Positions 26,429 to 34,674 of a stretch of DNA of 49,861 bases are shown here, in pieces. Position 1 is the first letter of the stretch; each line of letters starts with the position of its first letter. The translations under genes and the position numbers were made by a program. This DNA comes from Pseudomonadota bacterium (GTDB taxonomy: Bacteria; Pseudomonadota; Gammaproteobacteria; Steroidobacterales; Steroidobacteraceae): the NCBI GenBank assembly GCA_021826035.1, contig JAKBBE010000014.1:1-49861 (forward strand). Direction: 5' to 3'. The notes beneath the pieces are model-generated. The model ran no database searches, was not told where the DNA came from, and saw only the letters and a list, made by a program, of their open reading frames with translations.

Positions 26429-28888
26429 TCAGCCCTTGATTCGCTCGTTCTTCGGGTCGTACCACGCTTCGAGCTGCACGCGTGCCGGGTAGCGCTCGCA
26501 CGCGACCTCGATTTCCCAGTGCCCGGACCGGAGCCACTCGCGAGTGACTCCCTCGGTGCAGTGCACATAGCCCATGCCGATCGACCTTTCGAGGCGGTGA
26601 CCGAACGCTCCCGACTTGATCGAGCCGACGATGAGGCCGTCACGCACGATCGGCTCCTCGTGATACAGCAGCGGTGCACCCGGGGACTCATCGGTGAGCA
26701 TGACCTGCACAAGTCGCTTCGGCAGCGTGCCGGGCGCGCGCTGCGCGAGCAGGGCATCCCGTCCGATGAAGCCGCCGGGCTTGTCCCATGCGACCGTAAA
26801 TGCAACCCCGGACTCGAGCGGGGTATCCTCGTCGCCGATGTCGTGGCTCCAGTGGCGATAGCCCTTCTCGACGCGGCAGGCGGACATCGCATGGTAGCCG
26901 GCATGTGCGAGGCCGAACTCACTCCCGGCAGCGATCAGTCGTTCGTATACGTCCAGGCAATGCTCGACGGGCATATATAGCTCCCACCCAAGTTCGCCGA
27001 CATAGGTGAGGCGGCTGGCCCGTACGCGCGCATAGCCGATCTCAATGTCTCGCGACCAGCCGAACGGGTGGGTGGCGTTCGACAGGTCTGCTCCTGAGAG
27101 CATCTCGAGCAGTGCACGGCTCCTCGGTCCCATCACGCCAAGCATCGCGACACCCGATGTGACGTCGGTGACCCAGCAGCGGTTCGTGCCGTCAGCACCA
27201 ACGTGTCCACGGAGCCAGGCGAGGTCGCGCGTCTGGCAGATCGCGGAGGTCACCACCATGAACTCGTGTTCGGCCAAGCGGGTGATGGTCAGGTCCGCCT
27301 CGATGCCGCCGCGGTCATTCAACCATTGCGTGTACACGATGCGCCCGACCGGCACGTCAACATCTGCCGTCGAGATCCTGTTGAGCACAGCGGCGCTGCC
27401 CGGCCCCTGGACGAGAAACTTCGCGAAGCTGGTCTGATCGAACAGGCCGACCGCATCGCGTACCGCGCGGCACTCGCGGCGACAGGCGTCGAACCAGTTC
27501 TGCCGGCCATATGAATACTCGTAACGAGGCGCTGAGCCGGCTTCTGCGAACCAGTTGGGGCGCTCCCAGCCGGCAGTCTCTCCCATGCAGGCGCCGGCTG
27601 CGGTCAGCCGATCGTGCAATGGCGTGCGGCGCGCATTGCGCGCCGACTGGTACTGGTAGTAGGGCCAATGCATCGCATAGAGCAGCCCGAGCGTCTCGAC
27701 AGTTCGGTCGCGAAGGTATCGGCGGTTCGACTGGAAAGGCATGACGCGGCGCACGTCGACGTCGGAAAGATCGAGGGGCGGCCGTCGATCCACGATCCAC
27801 TGCGCCAGTACCTTGCCGGTGCCGCCGCTCGCGGCGATGCCGACAGAATTGAATCCGGTCGCCACGAACAGATCGCGAACCTCAGGCGTCTCGCCGATGT
27901 AGTAGCGATCATCCGGCGTGAAGCTCTCCGGACCGTTGAAGAACAGCTGGATCCCGGCTGTGGCCAGTACGGGTACCCGTCGGACGGCTGCCTCCAGGAT
28001 TGGCTCGAAATGCTCGTGGTCTTCCGGTAAGGAATCGAAGCAGAACTCCTCCGGGATACCGTTCATGCCCCAGGGCTTGGCGACCGGCTCGAAGCAACCC
28101 ATCAGAATCTTGCCTGCGTCTTCCTTGTAATAGGCGCATTCGTCCTGCACGCGCAGCACCGGCAGGTTTCCCGGCAATCCGGCAATCGGCTCGGTGACGA
28201 TGTAGAAATGCTCAGCGGCGTGCAAAGGTACCGCAACGCCGATGTCGGCGGCCAGTCGGTGGGACCACATTCCGCCGCACAGCACCACTGTGTCGGCCAT
28301 GATGGGGCCGTCCGCGGTCTCAACTCCGATCGCCCGGCCGCGTTCGATGAGAATGCGCGACACGCGGGTGTGTTCGAAAATGCGTGCGCCGCGCTGCTTC
28401 GCCCCCTTGGCGAGGGCGAGCGTCGTGTCGATCGGATTGGTCTGGCCGTCCTTCGGAAGGAAAACGCCACCGATGATGTCGCCAACTTCAAGCAGTGGCC
28501 AGCGCGCGCGGATTTCCGCGGGCGACAGCACATCGATCGCAAGCCCGAAGGTCTTACCCATTGAGGCGCCGCGCTTCAGTTCCTCGAAGCGCTCGGGTGT
28601 CTTGGCGACACTGATCGAGCCATTCTGCTTGAAGCCAGTGGCCTGTCCGGTCTCTGCTTCGAGGGAGTGGAAAAGGTCCGCGGTGTACTTGGCGAGCTCG
28701 GTCAGATTGCGCGTCGCGCGCAGCTGACCGACCAGTCCCGCTGCATGCCAGGTTGTGCCGCAGGTAAGTTGCTTGCGTTCGAGCAGCACGACGTCCTTCA
28801 CGCCGAGCTTGGTCAGGTGGTAGGCGACCGAGCAACCGGCGACACCGCCGCCGACTATGAGCACATGCGCGTGACTGGGAAGTGACAT
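26429..28888 (-). CDS. Dimethylglycine/sarcosine-dehydrogenase-like flavoprotein 2 (FAD + GcvT)
   Basis: An 819-residue paralogue with the same layout: FAD-binding LIVGGGVAGCSVAYHLTKLG (about 10-29), covalent-FAD motif GTTWHAAG with His48, GFNSVGIAASGGTGKVLAQW closing the FAD domain, and a GcvT folate domain at about 430-815 (RLTYVGELGWELYMPVEH). It is closer than protein 1 to classical sarcosine/dimethylglycine dehydrogenases, having LTCGTTWHAAGLVGQLRATR and the residues LPEDHEHFEPILEAAVRRVP. It should feed methylene-THF into the one-carbon pool. The ATG at 28888 follows AGGA by about 7 nt. It lies only 27 bp behind an XRE-cupin regulator gene and 48 bp ahead of flavoprotein 1, so the three are probably one transcript. 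Two unequal paralogues in tandem suggest sequential or parallel substrates. Confidence 0.88.
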   Translation of the reverse strand: MSLPSHAHVLIVGGGVAGCSVAYHLTKLGVKDVVLLERKQLTCGTTWHAAGLVGQLRATRNLTELAKYTADLFHSLEAETGQATGFKQNGSISVAKTPERFEELKRGASMGKTFGLAIDVLSPAEIRARWPLLEVGDIIGGVFLPKDGQTNPIDTTLALAKGAKQRGARIFEHTRVSRILIERGRAIGVETADGPIMADTVVLCGGMWSHRLAADIGVAVPLHAAEHFYIVTEPIAGLPGNLPVLRVQDECAYYKEDAGKILMGCFEPVAKPWGMNGIPEEFCFDSLPEDHEHFEPILEAAVRRVPVLATAGIQLFFNGPESFTPDDRYYIGETPEVRDLFVATGFNSVGIAASGGTGKVLAQWIVDRRPPLDLSDVDVRRVMPFQSNRRYLRDRTVETLGLLYAMHWPYYQYQSARNARRTPLHDRLTAAGACMGETAGWERPNWFAEAGSAPRYEYSYGRQNWFDACRRECRAVRDAVGLFDQTSFAKFLVQGPGSAAVLNRISTADVDVPVGRIVYTQWLNDRGGIEADLTITRLAEHEFMVVTSAICQTRDLAWLRGHVGADGTNRCWVTDVTSGVAMLGVMGPRSRALLEMLSGADLSNATHPFGWSRDIEIGYARVRASRLTYVGELGWELYMPVEHCLDVYERLIAAGSEFGLAHAGYHAMSACRVEKGYRHWSHDIGDEDTPLESGVAFTVAWDKPGGFIGRDALLAQRAPGTLPKRLVQVMLTDESPGAPLLYHEEPIVRDGLIVGSIKSGAFGHRLERSIGMGYVHCTEGVTREWLRSGHWEIEVACERYPARVQLEAWYDPKNERIKG

Positions 28889-28915
28889 GCAGGATCCTCG
28901 AAAGATGAACGTCGG

Positions 28916-29557
28916 CTAATAGCGGGGCGGGGCGATGACCCACAGCGAGACGCAAGTGACCGTACCTGGGTTGCGCGCCGTGAAGAGCTCGCCGCGCTCG
29001 ATCCGGAAGCTGTCACCGGGGCGCAACGTAAAGCGGCGATGGCCGATCCGCAGCTCGAGCTGCCCCTCGAGCACGAAGCCGGATTGCTCGGCCATGCGTG
29101 AGACTGGCTCCTCTCCGCTGCGCGCACCGGGCGCGAACGTCGAGAGAATCAGTTCGGCCTCGCCGGTGAGTGTGGGGGAGAGCAGTTCCTCTTCGATTCC
29201 GGTGCCGGGGAAATCGAGCCGCCGTCTGTGCTCGCGACGCACGATGTAGCCGTGTTCCTCTGGGACCCGCGGATCATATCCTTGGAAGAACCAGCTGATC
29301 TGAACTCCCAAGGCCTCGCTGATCGCCTTTAGCGTCGAGATCGAGATTTCCGAGCGGCCGCGCTCAATCTGGCTGACGTAACCGATGGACTTGCCGATCG
29401 CTTCTGCGAGCGCAGCGAGACTCATCGCACGCGCGGCCCGCAGGTCGCGAATCTGACCGCCGAGCGGGCTGGACTCGGCGGCGCGCCGCGTGCGCGGTGG
29501 CGTGGCCTTCGGCGCGGTGGCGCTGCGGGTGCGGCGGCTTCGTTTCGGCTGAGGCAC
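28916..29557 (-). CDS. XRE-cupin transcriptional regulator
   Basis: A 213-residue regulator. A basic Arg/Pro/Ala-rich tail (1-30) is followed by a Cro/C1-type helix-turn-helix (about 33-88: MSLAALAEAIGKSIGYVSQI, then ERGRSEISISTLKAISEALG) and a C-terminal cupin effector domain (about 130-210; SGFVLEGQLELRIGHRRFTL, then RPGDSF). Relatives such as PuuR or SutR control amine, polyamine or sulfur genes as ligand-responsive repressors. It is first in a probable operon with two methyl-glycine dehydrogenase genes. An A/T-rich inverted repeat lies about 65 bp before its start and recurs at another catabolic promoter, making autoregulation plausible. The GTG start at 29557 has no visible ribosome binding site; no better in-frame start is available because a stop codon lies just upstream. 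Confidence 0.85.
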   Translation of the reverse strand: MPQPKRSRRTRSATAPKATPPRTRRAAESSPLGGQIRDLRAARAMSLAALAEAIGKSIGYVSQIERGRSEISISTLKAISEALGVQISWFFQGYDPRVPEEHGYIVRREHRRRLDFPGTGIEEELLSPTLTGEAELILSTFAPGARSGEEPVSRMAEQSGFVLEGQLELRIGHRRFTLRPGDSFRIERGELFTARNPGTVTCVSLWVIAPPRY

Positions 29558-29621
29558 GGTTGGCTATGAGCGGTCTGCGGGAGTTCACGATTGTAGCGGA
29601 TTCCAGATGCGAATTCATCAT

Positions 29622-29648
29622 CGTGAAAATTGACGCAAAAATTTCACG
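29622..29648. promoter_or_regulatory. Operator-like inverted repeat between XRE-cupin and MDR genes
   Basis: CGTGAAA (29622-29628) and TTTCACG (29642-29648) flank 13 nt. The inner 16-mer GACGCAAAAATTTCAC (29632-29647) recurs with two changes at 34538-34553. It lies between divergent genes, about 43 bp before the MDR start and 65 bp before the XRE start. Probable binding site for the XRE-cupin protein. Confidence 0.5.
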
Positions 29649-29690
29649 CCCGTATGATGGGATGGTCCGATCGCAAGCCGGAGATCGACG

Positions 29691-30770
29691 ATGCTGCCCG
29701 ACCGAATGCATGCGGTGCTGTTGACCCGCCATGGCGACCTCGGTGCTCTGGAATATCGCGGCGATATTTCGGTTCCGGTGCCGGGCACGGGGGAGGTGCT
29801 GGTGCGGGTCACGGCTGCGGCGCTCAACAATACGGATGTCAACCTGAGAATAGGCTGGTATTCGAGAGCCAGTGCGCCGGCGGCCTCGGATGCCGAGCCC
29901 GGGACGGCCGGGTCGGTCGAGGACGGCAGCTGGTCCGGTACACCGGTCGCGTTCCCGCTCATTCAGGGGACTGACGCGTGCGGCCAAATCGTGGCCGTTG
30001 GGCCGGGTGTAGCCGCGGATCGAGTCGGGGAGCGGGTGCTTATCGACCCGGTTCTGCGGGCGGACGCCGCAGACCCGACCTCCAGTGTGCGCTATCTGGG
30101 GTGCGACTGTAACGGCGCGTTTGCCGAGTTCGTGGCCGTTCCGGCGGCAAATGCCTTCCCTGTCCGTGCGAAGCCCCTGTCTGATGCAGAACTGGCGTCG
30201 TTCCCTTGTGCCTATATGACCGCGGAGAACCTGCTGACACGTGCGCAGATCTCGGCGACCGACACGCTCCTCGTGAGCGGTGCCTCGGGCGGGGTTGGCT
30301 CGGCGGCGGTGCAGCTTGCGCGGCGGCGCGGCGCGCGTGTGCTGGCTATCGCATCGGCGGGAAAGGAGCCCGCCCTGAAGTCCCTCGGTGCGGACGAGGT
30401 TGCCGGGCGCGGCGAGGACCTCGTGGAGCGCTTCGGCGTGGAGTCGGTGGACGCCGTCATTGACGTCGTCGGTGGAGCCACCTTCGGACCGCTGTTGCAG
30501 GTGCTGAAGCGCGGCGGACGTTATGCGGTGGCTGGCGCAATCAGTGGCGCGCAGGTGCGGCTTGACCTGCGCACCCTGTATCTGAAGGACTTGACGCTTC
30601 ACGGTTGCACCGTGCCGCCGCCTCAGCTGTTCGAGCGTCTGGTCGGATACATCGAGCGCGGAGAGATCCGGCCCGTGGTGGCCAAGATCTTCCGGTTGTG
30701 CGAACTGGCTGCGGCGCAGCAGGCATTCCTCGACAAGGCTTACGTGGGAAAGATCGTCGTGCTGCCCTGA
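29691..30770 (+). CDS. MDR-family zinc-free oxidoreductase (quinone-oxidoreductase type)
   Basis: A 359-residue medium-chain dehydrogenase/reductase. The N-terminal GroES-like domain reads VTAAALNNTDVNLRIGWYS. The position of the catalytic-zinc Cys is Asn (NNTD), so it belongs with NADPH:quinone reductases and enoyl reductases rather than zinc alcohol dehydrogenases. The nucleotide-binding segment is LLVSGASGGVGSAAVQLARR, followed by a Rossmann domain to AYVGKIVVLP. An inserted stretch rich in Ala, Ser and Gly (about residues 55-80, up to GTPVAFPLIQGTDACG) is longer than usual. GGAG lies 7 nt before the ATG. It is divergent from the XRE-cupin operon across a shared operator-like repeat, suggesting common control. 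Substrate unknown. Confidence 0.82.
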   Translation: MLPDRMHAVLLTRHGDLGALEYRGDISVPVPGTGEVLVRVTAAALNNTDVNLRIGWYSRASAPAASDAEPGTAGSVEDGSWSGTPVAFPLIQGTDACGQIVAVGPGVAADRVGERVLIDPVLRADAADPTSSVRYLGCDCNGAFAEFVAVPAANAFPVRAKPLSDAELASFPCAYMTAENLLTRAQISATDTLLVSGASGGVGSAAVQLARRRGARVLAIASAGKEPALKSLGADEVAGRGEDLVERFGVESVDAVIDVVGGATFGPLLQVLKRGGRYAVAGAISGAQVRLDLRTLYLKDLTLHGCTVPPPQLFERLVGYIERGEIRPVVAKIFRLCELAAAQQAFLDKAYVGKIVVLP

Positions 30771-30949
30771 TTGCGCAATGCGCGGGTTTCCCGACCGGAC
30801 GGCGAGGCAAATGGTCCCATGGCGGTCTCTGCGGGCTCTCGCATGGGGCTAGGCGATGTGTCGCGGACATCGTGCCATGATGTCCCGGGGACTGCTCGCC
30901 CGGTGGATTGCGCGGGTCGGACTTGGCGGCGCCTCAGGCGCGATCGCTC

Positions 30950-32536
30950 TTAGGCAGCACCGTCGCGGGCCTGCGCCCGGCTCGCCGGGCTCATGCTCTC
31001 GCGCGGGAGTCTGACCGGAAAGCGAGCACGGATCGCGGCGTCGACGGCCTCCGGAATGTGTGCCGGATAGTGCGTCGCGAGGAGATCGCGAACTTTGCGC
31101 GCCGCGCGGTCGACGATGTCCGTCGAGCCCTGTTCGGTCCATTCGTTCGGACTCTTACGGTCGCCGATCGCCGGGTACAGATATTCTGTCTGCATCAGCT
31201 GCAGCGTCTGCGCGGAGCCGAGGAAATGCCCGGGTCCGTTGAGGCACACATCCTTGATGGTCTCGAACGACAGTCGTTCCTCGTTGATCTCGATGCCCTT
31301 TATCGTCCGCTGCGTCATGCCGATGATGTCGTTATCGATGAGCAGACTTTCCAGCGAGAAGCCGAGCAGGCTCGCATGCATGCCGGCCGACTCGTAGATC
31401 AGGTTCGCGCCGGCGTTGCCGACGAGCGCATGATTGAGCGCCTTTTCAGCACCCGACTGTCCGTCGGCGATCTTGGAGTCAGTCATGCCGGAAGGGGTGC
31501 CGCCGGTCAGGTCGTAGAAGTTCGCCATCTGGCCGGCCGCGGCCGAGAGCAACGCCTGTTCGGGGCTGCCGCCGGACATCGCTCCGGTGCGCAGGTCCGA
31601 GACGAAACACCACGTCCCGAAGATGGCCGGGTGTCCCGGGCGGATGGCATTGACGTACACCAGACCGGCGAGGCATTCGGCAACTTCTTGAGCCAGCGCG
31701 CCGGCGAGGGCGGCCGGCGCGGTCGCACCGGCTTGTCCGGCCGAAAGCAGCAGAACGGGCATGCCGCCGCGGACGGCGACCTCCAAGCATCGGCACGCGT
31801 CGGTTGCGAACTTCATCGGTGGAACGACGAAGCAGTTCGATTGACTCACGAACGGCCGTGCACGCCACTTGTCCTCGCCGCCGGCGATCGCGTACAGCAT
31901 CTCGAGCGAAGCGGTCAGATGCTCCGGCTGTACCCAGCTGCTACCGACGTGTTTCGTGGTGCTCGAAACGGCGGCGTAGCAGGTGTTGAAGTCCATCTCG
32001 AAGGGGTCCGGGATGTCCCGGGGAACCACCGCACGCTGGAAGAAGTGAATGTGGTCCATGACATCCACGATCCGACCGATGTCGTACAAATCCTGGATCT
32101 TTGATTCGCGGTACGTTCCATCGGCCGCGACGACGCTGACGGCCGCACCGGCCGTGCCAAAGTACGTCCGCTTGCCCCACGGCTCCAGATCGTGACGTGG
32201 GTCCTGCGCATGCAGGACGAAGTGGCGGCCCGCCTTGGCGAGGGTGTCCTCGACCAGCGCCTGGGGGAACAGAAGCCGATTACGATCGCTGAGGGTGCAA
32301 CCGGCGCGGGTGAGAACCTCGACCCCGGACGGGGGGGCGTCGGCGAGGCCGATCTCGGACAGCAGACGCAGGGCGGTGCGGTGGATGGCGAGGACGTCGG
32401 TATCGCTGAGCGGCCGGAAGTTGCCGCTCGACATCCCGGGCCATACTGGGCGGAGGTTATCGGGGAGGGGCCCGCTGCGCAGCGCCCGCCTTGCATCGCG
32501 CCCGGAACGCCGGGCTTTGATCTGACACTCGCTCAC
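30950..32536 (-). CDS. Trimethylamine-methyltransferase (MttB) family protein 1, non-pyrrolysine
   Basis: A 528-residue member of the MttB superfamily (TIM barrel). Family features include TALRLLSEIGL, FGTAGAAVSVV, the conserved GGTPSGMTDSKIADGQSGAE block and GPGHFLGSAQTLQLMQTEYL with a C-terminal ARRKVRDLL-type helix region. No internal stop occurs, so there is no TAG-encoded pyrrolysine. Characterised non-Pyl relatives (MtgB, MtpB, MtcB, MtyB) transfer a methyl from glycine betaine, proline betaine, carnitine or gamma-butyrobetaine to a corrinoid protein. No corrinoid partner is visible in this window, so the acceptor here is unknown. GTG 32536 has GGAG 6 nt upstream and is preferred over the longer frame. 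It lies downstream of an aldehyde dehydrogenase gene on the same strand, 334 bp away. Confidence 0.87.
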   Translation of the reverse strand: MSECQIKARRSGRDARRALRSGPLPDNLRPVWPGMSSGNFRPLSDTDVLAIHRTALRLLSEIGLADAPPSGVEVLTRAGCTLSDRNRLLFPQALVEDTLAKAGRHFVLHAQDPRHDLEPWGKRTYFGTAGAAVSVVAADGTYRESKIQDLYDIGRIVDVMDHIHFFQRAVVPRDIPDPFEMDFNTCYAAVSSTTKHVGSSWVQPEHLTASLEMLYAIAGGEDKWRARPFVSQSNCFVVPPMKFATDACRCLEVAVRGGMPVLLLSAGQAGATAPAALAGALAQEVAECLAGLVYVNAIRPGHPAIFGTWCFVSDLRTGAMSGGSPEQALLSAAAGQMANFYDLTGGTPSGMTDSKIADGQSGAEKALNHALVGNAGANLIYESAGMHASLLGFSLESLLIDNDIIGMTQRTIKGIEINEERLSFETIKDVCLNGPGHFLGSAQTLQLMQTEYLYPAIGDRKSPNEWTEQGSTDIVDRAARKVRDLLATHYPAHIPEAVDAAIRARFPVRLPRESMSPASRAQARDGAA

Positions 32537-32542
32537 GATTTT

Positions 32543-32546
32543 CTCC
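32543..32546 (-). promoter_or_regulatory. Ribosome binding site that decides the MttB-like 1 start
   Basis: Minus-strand GGAG is 6 nt before GTG 32536, trimming 16 codons from the longest frame. Confidence 0.5.
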
Positions 32547-32698
32547 AGTGAGAATCGCCGCGGTCGGCACCGATGTCTCTGCACTCAGCGAAGGCTTGCG
32601 CCGAGCAATTGCCCTTCGACGGGCACCTCTCGTACGGCTCCCCCGCAACCGAGTCTGTCATGGCGAGTGGCCATCCGCTGCTGAGATTTTCTACCGAT

Positions 32699-32719
32699 CG
32701 GAAAATTTTGGTATTTCCG
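32699..32719. promoter_or_regulatory. Operator-like inverted repeat upstream of MttB-like gene 1
   Basis: CGGAAA-N9-TTTCCG. On the minus strand the centre reads ACCAAAATTTTCCG, loosely like the CAAAAATTTCAC core of the repeat beside the XRE-cupin gene. It lies about 165 bp upstream of the GTG start. Confidence 0.35.
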
Positions 32720-32870
32720 GATGGCTCGCATGCCGCAGGCTCGCCGCGATTGTGCCGGGCGAGTGTCGGAACCGGCAGCCGCAATGGGTCGCTGAGCGGA
32801 GGCCGGGGCACGACAGATGCGCGAGCCCCTGGCGGCGCGCGCGCTGGTGCAACCCTGCGGCCCGTGCCAA

Positions 32871-34304
32871 TCAGGTGGCGTAATAGCCGTTGAGTACCTT
32901 GAACTCGAGGAACTCCAGCAGACCGTAGGTGCCGCCCTCGCGGCCATTGCCCGATTGCTTGAATCCGCCGAACGGCGCGTCATAATCCTGGGGTGAGCCG
33001 TTTAGGTAGATGCTGCCGGCGCGCAGCAGCCGGCCGACGCGGCGTGCCTTCTCGAGATCGCGGCTTTGTACGTAGGCGGCGAGTCCATACGGGGTATCGT
33101 TGGCGATCTCCACGGCCTCCTCGACCGTTCGGAAGCGCAGGATCGACAGCACCGGTCCGAAGATCTCCTCGCGGGCCACGCTCATCGAATTGACCACGTC
33201 CGCGAAGATCGTCGGCCGGACATAGTAGCCGCGCTCGAATCCGGTCGGGCGTCCGAGGCCACCGAGCGCTAGGCGCGCTCCTTCGGCAATGCCCTGGCCG
33301 ATGCAGCGCTGGATCTTGTCGAATTGCATGCGCGAGGCCACTGGGCCGAGATGCTTGCCCGGCTTGGTGGGATCTCCGACCTCGAGCGCGGCGCCCGCCG
33401 CGACCGCCATCTCGACGGCCTGGTCGTAGATGGACGCTTCAACGAGCATGCGTGTCGGCGCATTGCACGACTGCCCGGAGTTACTGAAGCAGTGCGCGAC
33501 GCCCCGTTTCACCGCAGCCTCAAGATCGGCATCGGCGAACACGATATTGGCCGACTTGCCGCCGAGCTCCTGCGTGACCCGCTTGACGGTATCGGCGGCC
33601 GCCTTGGCGACACTGATTCCGGCCCGTGTCGAGCCGGTGAAGGACATCAGGTCGACGTCCGGATGCACCGCGAGCGCGTGACCTACGACCGGCCCGGTAC
33701 CGTGAACCATGTTGAACGCGCCCGTCGGAAAGCCAGCCTCGTGGATGAATTCTGCGAATAGCTGTGCCGAAAGAGGGGCTTGCTCACTCGGCTTGAGTAC
33801 CACGGTGCAGCCGGCGGCGAGCGCGGGTGCCACCTTTGCGCAAACCTGGTTCATCGGCCAGTTCCATGGGGTGATCAGGCCGCATACCCCGACCGGTTCG
33901 CGCATGACCGCCGCGCGGCCCCGCAGTCTGACCTCCCAGTCGAGCGCGCGTGCGGCGGCGATCGTCTCTTGGATGTGCCCTGTGCCGGCCGCTGCCTGTG
34001 CGCGGGAGGCCAGATCGCGCGGCGCGCCCATCTCAGTCGTGATGGCCCCGGCCATCTCCTCGAAGCGGCGCTCGTAGACTGCGAGCAATCGCTCCATGAG
34101 CTCGAGACGCATCGTCAGTGGCGTGACCGCCCAGGCGGGAAATGCCCGAAGGGCGGCGGCGACGGCCCGGTTTGCATCTTCCGTTCCACCCATCAGAATC
34201 TGGGCAACCTGCTGTTCGGTCGCCGGATCGATGACGGCAAATCGGTCGACTTCCTGCGCCGGGGCGATGAAGCGGCCATCGATGTAGTGCTGCAGGGATT
34301 TCAC
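32871..34304 (-). CDS. NAD(P)-dependent aldehyde dehydrogenase
   Basis: A 477-residue ALDH-superfamily enzyme oxidising an aldehyde to the acid. Visible catalytic residues are Asn148 (ITPWNWP), Glu246 (TQELGGKSAN) and Cys280 (FSNSGQSCNAPTR), plus SFTGSTRAG and the C-terminal FGGFKQSGNGREGG. The frame runs far upstream, but GTG 34304 has GGAG with 7-nt spacing and gives standard length. It is divergent from a 3-hydroxyisobutyrate-dehydrogenase-like gene across a region with an operator-like repeat, and upstream of MttB-like gene 1. Betaine aldehyde or another amino-aldehyde is possible from context, but sequence alone does not fix the substrate. No betaine-aldehyde-specific segment was recognised. 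Confidence 0.88.
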   Translation of the reverse strand: MKSLQHYIDGRFIAPAQEVDRFAVIDPATEQQVAQILMGGTEDANRAVAAALRAFPAWAVTPLTMRLELMERLLAVYERRFEEMAGAITTEMGAPRDLASRAQAAAGTGHIQETIAAARALDWEVRLRGRAAVMREPVGVCGLITPWNWPMNQVCAKVAPALAAGCTVVLKPSEQAPLSAQLFAEFIHEAGFPTGAFNMVHGTGPVVGHALAVHPDVDLMSFTGSTRAGISVAKAAADTVKRVTQELGGKSANIVFADADLEAAVKRGVAHCFSNSGQSCNAPTRMLVEASIYDQAVEMAVAAGAALEVGDPTKPGKHLGPVASRMQFDKIQRCIGQGIAEGARLALGGLGRPTGFERGYYVRPTIFADVVNSMSVAREEIFGPVLSILRFRTVEEAVEIANDTPYGLAAYVQSRDLEKARRVGRLLRAGSIYLNGSPQDYDAPFGGFKQSGNGREGGTYGLLEFLEFKVLNGYYAT

Positions 34305-34529
34305 GCTGTCACTCCGAGTCTGTCGTAACTGAATGCCTGGCTGGGCGCCTGCCGTATCGCGTACGGGCTCGCGGGCGAGGCGGATTTCGGCCTGCACGGC
34401 TGGGCACCGACGGTGTCCCGTGTGCCACTGTATTCGCACTGCCCGGAGAGCAGCGTATCGCAGCGGGCGCCGGGAATGAAGGCCCGGGAAGCCGCTTTGC
34501 GCGCCGCCCCGGCGGCCGATAGCGGCTTT

Positions 34530-34553
34530 GTCAAATGGACGAAAAAATTTGAC
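34530..34553. promoter_or_regulatory. Operator-like inverted repeat between ALDH and HIBADH-like genes
   Basis: GTCAAA-N12-TTTGAC. The 16-mer GACGAAAAAATTTGAC (34538-34553) matches 14 of 16 bases of GACGCAAAAATTTCAC beside the XRE-cupin gene. It lies about 120 bp before the GTG at 34675. Probable shared operator. Confidence 0.5.
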
Positions 34554-34662
34554 TTGCCGCGGAAAATTTCGGAGCGGTAGCCTGCCCACCCTGTGGTCCG
34601 GGACTGTGCCATGCGCTCCCCGGGGGCAGAATCTGTGCGGTAAGCTCGCCGCCCCGGCTTCT

Positions 34663-34667
34663 GGAGG
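34663..34667 (+). promoter_or_regulatory. Ribosome binding site that decides the HIBADH-like start
   Basis: GGAGG is 7 nt before GTG 34675, directly before the Rossmann fold. The 49 codons further upstream in frame are untranslated. Confidence 0.6.
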
Positions 34668-34674
34668 TTCATAC

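Larger units (their letters stand above)
32537..32870. other. Leader region of MttB-like gene 1
   Basis: A 334-bp gap between the aldehyde dehydrogenase stop and the MttB-like start. It has no gene-like frame but contains an A/T-rich inverted repeat at 32699-32719, so MttB-like gene 1 probably has its own promoter here. Confidence 0.5.
34305..34674. other. Divergent promoter region, ALDH / HIBADH-like genes
   Basis: A 370-bp gap holding the start signals of both divergent genes and an A/T-rich inverted repeat (34530-34553), followed by GGAAAATTTC at 34561-34570. Frames that overlap it are upstream extensions of the real genes. Confidence 0.55.

Noticed and set aside
30950..32536. Pyrrolysine-containing methyltransferase
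   Set aside because: Neither MttB-like gene has an in-frame TAG, and no pyl genes are seen, so these are the non-pyrrolysine type.
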